Positions 15,930 through 22,587 of a stretch of DNA of 39,958 nt are shown here, piece after piece. A model generated the notes under the pieces. It saw only the letters and a list, made by a program, of their open reading frames with translations. It searched no databases and was not told where the DNA came from. The stretch's first letter is position 1. The number at the start of each line of letters is the position of its first letter. The position numbers were made by a program, and so were the translations under genes. The stretch comes from Candidatus Planktophila sp. Its GTDB lineage: Bacteria > Actinomycetota > Actinomycetes > Nanopelagicales > Nanopelagicaceae. The DNA is taken from positions 1 to 39,958 of the forward strand of contig JAIOWZ010000010.1 in assembly GCA_021741905.1 (NCBI GenBank), written 5' to 3'.

Positions 15930-16851
15930 CTTCAAGTGCTTCTTGCACAGTCTTTAGACGGCGTTCAATTTCATCTGCATCTTCCCCGCGACCTTGCATG
16001 CGCAAGATCTTGGCGATGCGGGACTCAATATCAACAATGAATTCGAAGTCTTTTGGTTCATCTTCACTAACAATTGCCAGGACAATTTCAAGAGTTGCTA
16101 ATCCTTCATCATACTTTTCAAGCAAGATTTGTGCTTTTCCAAATTCAAAGGATGCAAATGTTTCACGACGATGATCATGCCCTGTTTCAAAAACATCAAC
16201 TGCTTTGCGAGCCGTTTCTAGTGCAAGTTCGCCTTCACCAAGTTCGATTAAGCATGACGCCATTTTTTGGTCACAACGGGCGACATGTATGACTTCTTTA
16301 TTGCGCTTGAAAAGAGTCCTGGCCTCTTTAAAGGCTTCGAGTGCTTTTTCATAATTTTTCAATTCACGTTCGGCGCAACCAATTAAATGCAGATCATTTG
16401 CTGCACCAATTTCGTTTCCGTCAACTAAATGTTCTTGGGCGCACTCATTCATTGTTTCAACAACTTTGTCGTATTGCTTAGATGAATACCACCATTCACC
16501 GAGTGTGCAAGCAAGCTCTAGTGCTATGGGTGATTTATTCTCGCGTAGTAGTTCAACGGCTTTGCTCATTGCCAGTGCTGCTTCATCCATGCGTTTTAAT
16601 TGATTTAAGTTATAACCAATTGCTGAATACGCCTGAGCTAAACCTTCAGATGGTGCGGAATCACCAAGTTGTGAATAAATATCGCGTGCAGTCTCAGCTA
16701 AGGCCAGAGCTTCGTCATATTGGCCACGCGCATAAATGCGAGCGCTTAATTCGTAATAAGTGCTGGCGCGTTCTTCGCCTTCGACTTCAGGGATGCGATC
16801 CCACAACATCTCTTCGCTGATGAGTTCTTCTAAGCCGTCATCGTCGCTCAT
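15901..16851 (-). CDS. Tetratricopeptide-repeat protein
   Basis: Cytoplasmic scaffold of 316 residues made of TPR-type helical pairs: segments such as ARIYARGQYDEALALAETAR, YNLNQLKRMDEAALAMSKAV, LKNYEKALEAFKEARTLF and LIELGEGELALETARKAVDV have the W/L-G-Y-A-F-A-P spacing of the repeat. It has no signal peptide and is acidic overall. Similar proteins are usually annotated only as TPR proteins in actinobacteria. It is translated leaderless (TAAGTT 6 bases before the ATG) and its end overlaps the tyrosine phosphatase gene, hinting that the pair work together. Confidence 0.82.
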   Translation of the reverse strand: MSDDDGLEELISEEMLWDRIPEVEGEERASTYYELSARIYARGQYDEALALAETARDIYSQLGDSAPSEGLAQAYSAIGYNLNQLKRMDEAALAMSKAVELLRENKSPIALELACTLGEWWYSSKQYDKVVETMNECAQEHLVDGNEIGAANDLHLIGCAERELKNYEKALEAFKEARTLFKRNKEVIHVARCDQKMASCLIELGEGELALETARKAVDVFETGHDHRRETFASFEFGKAQILLEKYDEGLATLEIVLAIVSEDEPKDFEFIVDIESRIAKILRMQGRGEDADEIERRLKTVQEALEDEPDLDLLT

Positions 16852-16857
16852 GCAAGA

Positions 16858-16863
16858 AACTTA
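16858..16863 (-). promoter_or_regulatory. -10 box of the TPR gene, leaderless arrangement
   Basis: TAAGTT on the minus strand, six bases (16852-16857) before the ATG at 16851. Confidence 0.6.
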
Positions 16864-16892
16864 TACGCAGAACTACCTAAAATGCTTTCAAA

Positions 16893-16921
16893 TGGACAGC
16901 CTCGGGAGCGTGGTTTACCCT
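16893..16921 (+). promoter_or_regulatory. Promoter of the nickel/cobalt transporter gene
   Basis: TGGACA at 16893-16898 (five of six to TTGACA), a 17-base spacer, and TACCCT at 16916-16921 (TANNNT). The expected start near 16928 gives a leader of about 34 bases with AGGAG at 16953-16957. This is the best -35/-10 pair in the window. Confidence 0.6.
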
Positions 16922-16927
16922 TTTACC

Positions 16928-16942
16928 TGCAAACGATTCGCA
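16928..16942 (+). promoter_or_regulatory. Dyad operator candidate (TGCNAA-N3-TTNGCA) at the expected start site
   Basis: TGCAAACGATTCGCA has matching half-sites TGCNAA and TTNGCA around a CGA centre. It coincides with the transcription start inferred from the promoter, a typical repressor position. Fur-family metal regulators (for example Nur, which recognises TTGCAA-like half-sites in Streptomyces) use sites of this kind; which protein binds here is inference. Confidence 0.4.
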
Positions 16943-16961
16943 TTTAGCCCCCAGGAGAGCC

Positions 16962-18149
16962 GTGAACCAGATAGTCCAGGAGCAAGCCAAGGTCCCCTTC
17001 CGCGACCGCCTAACTCGGGATGAGTGGCGCCGCATGGCGGCCATGTTCGGATTCATTCTCTTCTTACACGTTGCCGGCGCAGGTTTGATGTGGAAAGCAA
17101 CTACCGGAAATTATGTCTTGGCAGATGGAACTTTGTTTGGTTGGGGCACCGCCGCTCTTGCCTATATTTTGGGCATGCGCCATGCATTCGATGCCGATCA
17201 CATCAGTGCAATTGATAACACAACTAGAAAATTAATGTCTGAAGGCCAACGTCCACTAGGAGTTGGTTTCTTCTTCTCGCTCGGTCACTCATCAGTAGTT
17301 TTCCTACTCACCATTTTGCTCGGCTTCGGAATCAAGACTCTTGGCTCACAGCTAAACGATGATGATTCGGCATTGCAGCACTACACGGGGCTGATTGGAA
17401 TTACAGTCAGCGGCACTTTCTTGATGATAATCGGAATCTTAAATTTAATAGTCCTAGTTTCCATCGTTGGTGTCTTTATTAAGATGCGACAAGGTGCATA
17501 CAACGAAGAAGAGTTAGAGAAGCACCTTGATTCTCGTGGTTTACTAATGCGTTTCTTTGGGCCTATTGCTCGTCGCATTGATAAGTCTTGGAAAATGTAT
17601 CCACTAGGCATTTTGTTTGGTCTTGGTTTTGACACTGCAACTGAAGTAGGGCTGCTAATTCTTGCGGGATCATCAACTATTGCAGGGTTGCCTTGGTGGG
17701 CGATGATTTCATTGCCATTTTTCTTTGCCGCTGGAATGAGTTTGCTGGACACTATTGATGGATCCTTCATGAACTTTGCATATGGTTGGGCATTTTCAAA
17801 ACCTGTTCGTAAGGTGTACTACAACATTATTATTACTGGACTCTCTGTAGCGGTTGCACTATTCGTTGGCGGGCTTCAGATTCTCCAAATTTTTGCGCAA
17901 CAGTTGAATCTAACTGGTGGTCTTTGGAATTCCGCACTTGCTTTTAATTTAAATAGTGCCGGTTACTTCATTGTTGGCTCTTTTGTAGTTGTATGGACAG
18001 TTGCATTGTTGCTATGGAAGTACGGCAATATTGAGGAACGTTGGCACAACAAGGCACATGAAGCTCAGCTATCACGCGGAGAAGAATCAGATCACACCGC
18101 TGCAGGAATTGGACTAGGTCCTATCAAAGACGGCTTTAAAATCGATTAA
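16962..18149 (+). CDS. NiCoT-family nickel/cobalt permease
   Basis: Secondary transporter that takes up Ni2+ and/or Co2+ with high affinity. The 395-residue product has about eight membrane helices and the family signature RHAFDADHISAIDN in helix 2 (H74, D78, H80), as well as LGFDTATE and LFAAGMSLLDT-like segments later (FFFAAGMSLLDTIDG). The start is GTG at 16962, four bases after an AGGAG site. In a streamlined genome a dedicated metal permease implies at least one Ni enzyme (such as Ni superoxide dismutase or urease) or cobalamin synthesis, none of which is in the window. Metal preference cannot be read from sequence alone. Confidence 0.93.
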   Translation: MNQIVQEQAKVPFRDRLTRDEWRRMAAMFGFILFLHVAGAGLMWKATTGNYVLADGTLFGWGTAALAYILGMRHAFDADHISAIDNTTRKLMSEGQRPLGVGFFFSLGHSSVVFLLTILLGFGIKTLGSQLNDDDSALQHYTGLIGITVSGTFLMIIGILNLIVLVSIVGVFIKMRQGAYNEEELEKHLDSRGLLMRFFGPIARRIDKSWKMYPLGILFGLGFDTATEVGLLILAGSSTIAGLPWWAMISLPFFFAAGMSLLDTIDGSFMNFAYGWAFSKPVRKVYYNIIITGLSVAVALFVGGLQILQIFAQQLNLTGGLWNSALAFNLNSAGYFIVGSFVVVWTVALLLWKYGNIEERWHNKAHEAQLSRGEESDHTAAGIGLGPIKDGFKID

Positions 18150-18181
18150 ATCCGGTGGTAATCAGTACAAATAATCCACGG

Positions 18182-18187
18182 TAGACT
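18182..18187 (+). promoter_or_regulatory. Candidate -10 box of the DEAD-box helicase gene
   Basis: TAGACT, placing transcription start near 18194, exactly at the first hairpin of the leader. The same hexamer serves the DUF5302 gene. No clear -35 box. Confidence 0.45.
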
Positions 18188-18194
18188 TAAGCCA

Positions 18195-18334
18195 TTGGTG
18201 CGACCGCACCAAAGTACTTCCCCCCAAGTGCTGATTTAGTTCAGCACTACATGCGAGTCTTATTTTCGCCCTAGCCGCCAAAAGTGCGAGCTATACCCGA
18301 GACGCGCTTGTCGTCTCGATTGGTATGCATTTCT
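18195..18334 (+). promoter_or_regulatory. Structured mRNA leader with three hairpins upstream of the helicase gene
   Basis: Hairpin 1 at 18195-18212 (TTGGTGC paired with GCACCAA), hairpin 2 at 18227-18248 (AGTGCTGA and TCAGCACT, perfect 8 bp, 6-base loop) and hairpin 3 at 18298-18318 (CGAGACG and CGTCTCG, perfect 7 bp, 7-base loop). A run of six C lies between 1 and 2. The gap after the NiCoT gene is 185 bp to the helicase ATG, long for this window. None of the hairpins is followed by a T-run, so a regulatory leader is more likely than a terminator. Confidence 0.55.
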
Positions 18335-20473
18335 ATGTCTCTACAACCACGCACTAGCGCGCCCGGAAAAGCTCGTCGCGCAGCATCAGCAGGTAAGCCT
18401 AAGCGCACGAAGAAGGCTGCCACTTTTAAAGAATCAGCTCCTAAAGCGCGTCACACAACTGCGCAAAAGGCGGCACGTAAAGGTGCAGCAGCAAAGCCAT
18501 CAACTGGAAAGCCTGCATCAACTCGTCGTTATTCAGATGTTGATACAACTGCAACATCAAAGAAGGAAACGCGTTTAGTCGAGCGTTCAAAGCTACGTGC
18601 AAAGCGTTACCAAGAACAAACAGCATCAAAGCCACGTCCAACTGAAGAACCAGCAGAGCGTTCAGCACGTATTGAACGATCACAGCGTCCAGATTCACGT
18701 GCCAAGAAGTTTGTGAAAGAACGCGAAGTCCGCGAATCAGCACCACGCCCAGCTCGTCCAGAACGTACTGAGCGAACAGAACGTCCAGCAGCTCGTCCAG
18801 AATTCAAGAAAACATACAAGAAGGCAGAGCGTCCAGCATTCAAGCGCGAAGATTCACGTCCTGCGTTTAAGAAGGATTCTGATACCCGTCCAACAAATCG
18901 CCGTGACGCGGTAAAGGCAAAGATTGCTCGCACAGATGATGGTCGTCCAAACTTTGAACCACGTAAGCGCGAAAAGTTTGATCCAACTCGTCCAAAGAAG
19001 AGCAGCGTTGCACCAGATACTCGCGCAGCTAACTTCCGCGCAGAGCGTCCAGTACGCGATCGCCGCAATGATTCACCCGCTTACGCTCGTGATGACTTTA
19101 AGAAGCAAGCAAAGTCTCATTCAAATGCAGCGGTCGATTTCGGCGCAGATGACAACTACATTTCAGCAAATCTTGCAGATGCAAACCTTGTTGATGCAAC
19201 TCCTCTAACTGAGATCACAACAACATTTGCTGATCTTGGTATTGCAGCACCACTTGTTAATGCACTGAGCAAGCAAGGAATCTTGCATCCATTCCCAATT
19301 CAGATTGCAACATTGCCAGATGCTCTTGCAGGACATGACATTTTGGGTCGTGGGCAAACTGGATCAGGAAAGACTCTTGCATTCGGTTTAGCACTTCTAA
19401 ACAACCTCAATGGCAAGGTTGCAAAGCCTCATAAGCCATTGGCGCTTGTTTTGACTCCAACCCGTGAGCTTGCACAACAGATCGATGAAGTTTTGATGCC
19501 ACTTGCTCGTTCAATTGGACATGAATCAGTTGTCGTTGCTGGCGGAATGTCGTACTCAAAGCAGATCACTGCAATGCGTCGCGGAACAGCAATCTTGGTT
19601 GCAACACCTGGTCGTTTAATCGATCTACTTAACAAGGGTGAAGTTCAGCTAGATCAACTTCAAATTACAGTTCTTGATGAAGCAGATCAGATGGCAGATA
19701 TGGGCTTCTTGCCTGTTGTTAAGGAAATCCTTGATCAGGCAAAACTTGATGGTCAGCGACTTCTATTCTCTGCAACGCTAGATCGTGGTGTTGATTCATT
19801 GGTTCGTCAGTACTTGAAGAATCCAAAGACTCACTCACTACAAAACGATCGTGCATCAGTTTCAACTATGGAGCACTACGTATTGGTTATGAACCCAACT
19901 GATAAAGATGACATCACAAATCAGGTTGCGGCTCGTAACGGAAAAACTATTTTGTTTGTTAAGACTCAGCGTGGCGCAGATCGCTTGGCTGACAAACTTG
20001 CTCACGCGGGTGTTCCAGTTGGTGCATTGCACGGTGGAAAGTCACAAGCTGTTCGCACGCGTACTTTGGCTCTCTTCAAGGAGACTGCAAATGCTGCGCT
20101 AGTTGCAACAGATGTTGCAGCACGTGGTATTCACGTTGATGGAATTTCACTTGTTGTGCACGTAGATGCTCCAACAGATCACAAGGATTACTTGCACCGC
20201 GCTGGTCGTACAGCACGCGCTGGTGAGGCTGGAACTGTTGTAACACTTGCGACAACTCGTCAGCAAAAATCAATCGGTGGACTAACACAACGTGCGGGTG
20301 TAACCCCTAAGTTTGTTGGAGTTACACCACTGAGTACTGAATTAATGAAGATTACGGGTGCACAGGAGCCAACAGGTATTCCATACATCGTGCCAATCGT
20401 TGAAAAGTCTGTACGTAGTGGTGGAAAGCGCCCTCGTCCAAACTCAAGTCAACGTCGTCGTCGCCCTCACTAA
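18335..20473 (+). CDS. DEAD-box ATP-dependent RNA helicase with long basic N-terminal extension
   Basis: Unwinds short RNA duplexes in ribosome assembly or RNA decay, often needed in the cold. With the ATG at 18335 it has 712 residues; a GTG at 18284 in frame is possible but would put hairpin 3 inside the coding region. The first 290 or so residues are disordered and rich in Arg, Lys, Pro and Ala with repeated RPxFK and ERPA patches. Then the helicase core follows: Q motif (HPFPIQ), GQTGSGKT at 340-347, PTRELAQQ, TPGRLID, DEAD at 448-451, FSAT, ARGIHVDGISLVVH and HRAGRTARAG. A basic RPRPNSSQRRRR tail ends the protein. The N-terminus is unusually long compared with most RhlE/DeaD proteins. Confidence 0.93.
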   Translation: MSLQPRTSAPGKARRAASAGKPKRTKKAATFKESAPKARHTTAQKAARKGAAAKPSTGKPASTRRYSDVDTTATSKKETRLVERSKLRAKRYQEQTASKPRPTEEPAERSARIERSQRPDSRAKKFVKEREVRESAPRPARPERTERTERPAARPEFKKTYKKAERPAFKREDSRPAFKKDSDTRPTNRRDAVKAKIARTDDGRPNFEPRKREKFDPTRPKKSSVAPDTRAANFRAERPVRDRRNDSPAYARDDFKKQAKSHSNAAVDFGADDNYISANLADANLVDATPLTEITTTFADLGIAAPLVNALSKQGILHPFPIQIATLPDALAGHDILGRGQTGSGKTLAFGLALLNNLNGKVAKPHKPLALVLTPTRELAQQIDEVLMPLARSIGHESVVVAGGMSYSKQITAMRRGTAILVATPGRLIDLLNKGEVQLDQLQITVLDEADQMADMGFLPVVKEILDQAKLDGQRLLFSATLDRGVDSLVRQYLKNPKTHSLQNDRASVSTMEHYVLVMNPTDKDDITNQVAARNGKTILFVKTQRGADRLADKLAHAGVPVGALHGGKSQAVRTRTLALFKETANAALVATDVAARGIHVDGISLVVHVDAPTDHKDYLHRAGRTARAGEAGTVVTLATTRQQKSIGGLTQRAGVTPKFVGVTPLSTELMKITGAQEPTGIPYIVPIVEKSVRSGGKRPRPNSSQRRRRPH

Positions 20474-20502
20474 TTCACTCTTTCTAAATATCGCTAAATA
20501 GG

Positions 20503-20508
20503 TAGTAT
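20503..20508 (+). promoter_or_regulatory. -10 box of the M3 peptidase gene, leaderless arrangement
   Basis: TAGTAT, seven bases before the ATG at 20516, in a 42-bp gap with no ribosome-binding site. Confidence 0.6.
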
Positions 20509-20515
20509 TCGCGTT

Positions 20516-22549
20516 ATGACAAACGCGAACCCATTTGCCCAACGAAGCACCCTTGAATACGAGCTGCCTCCATTTGCCCAAATCAAAGAGGAGCACTACC
20601 TACCTGCCTTCTATGAAGGATGCGCAGAGCATCTAGTTGAAGTTCAGGCGATTCTGGATACGCCAGGTGCTGCCACATTTGAAAACACAATTGTTGCCCT
20701 CGAAAGAAGCGGACAGTATTTGGGTCGAATGATGCGCGTTTTCTACAACAAGTCCTCAAGTGATACCAATAATGCACTCGATGCTATTGAAGAAGAAATT
20801 GCCCCGAAACTAGCAGCCCACCAAGATGCAATTAGTCTAAATCCGGTGCTCTTTAAGCGAATCAGGGATCTCTACGATGCTCGCGAGTCTCTTGGTCTAA
20901 ACAGTGAAGATGCCTGGTTACTTGAGCGTTACTACAAAGATTTGATTCATGAAGGTGCACATCTCACAGAGGCACAACGTGAACGCTTGAAAGAATTAAA
21001 CGAAGAGCTCTCGAGCCTTGAAACTCTATTCTCAAAAAATGTTTTGGCAGATACCAATGATTTAGCAGTTTTAGTTGATACCGCTGAAGAGCTAGATGGT
21101 CTTAGCGAGAATCAAATTGCTGCAGCTAAAGCTGCTGCAAAAGACCGCGGGCACGACGATAAGTGGCTTATTGGAATGGTGAACTTCACCGGAAATCCAG
21201 TCCTTGATGCACTGACTAATCGTGAACTGCGCAAGAAGATCATGGAGGATTCAAAGCTAAAAGCTAATCGTCCCAATGAAAACGACAATAAGCCTGTATT
21301 GCTAAAGATGGTCAAGCTACGCGCAGAGCGTGCAAAACTGTTTGGTAAGGAAACTCATGCCGAACACGTTATTGCAGTGCAAACTGCAGAGCACCCAGAC
21401 AATGTGCATGCAATGCTTCGAAAGATCGCACCTGCTGCTGTCCGTAACGCAAAGGCAGAAGCTGACGATTTGAAGAAATCTGCTGGCACCGACATTGAGA
21501 GCTGGGACTGGGGTTTCTACACTGAGAAAGTTCGTCTTGAAAAGTACAACATCGATACCACGAAGATGCGTCCTTACTTTGAGTTAGAGCGTGTTCTACA
21601 TGATGGTGTTTTCTTTGCAGCTAACAAGTTGTTTGGAATTACTTTTAAAGAGCGTCCAGATTTAGTCACCTATCACCCAGAAGCCCGTGCATTTGAAGTC
21701 AATAATGAAGATGGCACAAAGGTTGGCCTCTTCATCGGAGATTTCTACACCCGCGATTCAAAGCGTGGTGGAGCATGGATGAACAGCCTTGTAAACCAAA
21801 ACTTCCTTTTTGATCAACTTCCAGTTGTTGTAAACAACTTAAATATTCCAAAGCCACCTGCTGGGAAGCCAACGCTCCTAACATTTGCAGAAACAACAAC
21901 TTTGTTCCACGAGTTCGGGCATGCAATCCACGGCTTTCTCTCGCAAGTGAAGTACCCAAGAGTCTCTGGAACAAGTGTTCAACGTGACTTTGTTGAGTTC
22001 CCATCACAAGTAAATGAGATGTGGATCCTGTGGCCAGAGGTAGTTGAAAACTATGCACGCCATCATGAGACTGGAGAAAAACTGCCACAGGAATGGATCG
22101 ACAGCCTTGATGCAGCAAGTACCTTCAATGAAGGTCATGCGACAACAAGTTACTTAGCAGCGGCAACTCTTGATTTAGCATGGCACTCACTTAATGTTGA
22201 AGAGGCGGCAAAGGTCACTGATGTTGAAGCGTTCGAAGCTCAAGCAATTAAGGATTACGGATTAGATTTTGCCCCGGTCCCCACCCGTTACCGTTCTACA
22301 TACTTCAGCCATATCTTTGCTGGAGGTTATTCATCTGGGTATTACGGTTATATATGGTCAGAAGTGCTAGATGCTGACACTGTTGACTGGTTTAAGGAAA
22401 ATGGTGGTTTGCTTCGAGCAAATGGGGAACACTTCAAGAATACGCTTCTTGGACGCGGCGGATCTATTGATTCCATGCAGATGTTCCGTAATTTCCGAGG
22501 GCGTGATTCAAAAATTGAGCCTCTCCTGAAGCGACGCGGACTCTTATAA
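20516..22549 (+). CDS. dcp: M3-family zinc metallopeptidase (peptidyl-dipeptidase / oligopeptidase A type)
   Basis: Cytoplasmic thimet-type oligopeptidase that finishes the breakdown of peptides. The 677-residue protein has the zinc motif HEFGH at 465-469 and the flanking FVEFPSQVNEMW segment that supplies the third ligand region. FAETTTLFHEFGHAIHG and the downstream FSHIFAGGYSSGYYGYIWSEVLDAD are strongly typical of Dcp. There is no signal peptide. I favour Dcp (dipeptide-releasing) over PrlC, but the substrate class is not certain from sequence. Confidence 0.93.
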   Translation: MTNANPFAQRSTLEYELPPFAQIKEEHYLPAFYEGCAEHLVEVQAILDTPGAATFENTIVALERSGQYLGRMMRVFYNKSSSDTNNALDAIEEEIAPKLAAHQDAISLNPVLFKRIRDLYDARESLGLNSEDAWLLERYYKDLIHEGAHLTEAQRERLKELNEELSSLETLFSKNVLADTNDLAVLVDTAEELDGLSENQIAAAKAAAKDRGHDDKWLIGMVNFTGNPVLDALTNRELRKKIMEDSKLKANRPNENDNKPVLLKMVKLRAERAKLFGKETHAEHVIAVQTAEHPDNVHAMLRKIAPAAVRNAKAEADDLKKSAGTDIESWDWGFYTEKVRLEKYNIDTTKMRPYFELERVLHDGVFFAANKLFGITFKERPDLVTYHPEARAFEVNNEDGTKVGLFIGDFYTRDSKRGGAWMNSLVNQNFLFDQLPVVVNNLNIPKPPAGKPTLLTFAETTTLFHEFGHAIHGFLSQVKYPRVSGTSVQRDFVEFPSQVNEMWILWPEVVENYARHHETGEKLPQEWIDSLDAASTFNEGHATTSYLAAATLDLAWHSLNVEEAAKVTDVEAFEAQAIKDYGLDFAPVPTRYRSTYFSHIFAGGYSSGYYGYIWSEVLDADTVDWFKENGGLLRANGEHFKNTLLGRGGSIDSMQMFRNFRGRDSKIEPLLKRRGLL

Positions 22550-22575
22550 CTATTTATTTATAGGTTTTCTAGGGG

Positions 22576-22581
22576 TAAGTT
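22576..22581 (+). promoter_or_regulatory. -10 box of the pullulanase gene, leaderless arrangement
   Basis: TAAGTT, six bases before the ATG at 22588. An AGGGG at 22571-22575 is 12 bases from the ATG, too far to be a good ribosome-binding site. Confidence 0.55.
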
Positions 22582-22587
22582 GCGGTC

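Noticed and set aside
16852-16961. Cobalamin riboswitch before the NiCoT gene
   Set aside because: The 110-bp gap is too small and no B12-box-like sequence is visible; the promoter and dyad explain the region better.
18251-18274. Seven-codon upstream frame in the helicase leader (ATG CGA ... TAG)
   Set aside because: No ribosome-binding site and no regulatory codon pattern; too short to support as a leader peptide.
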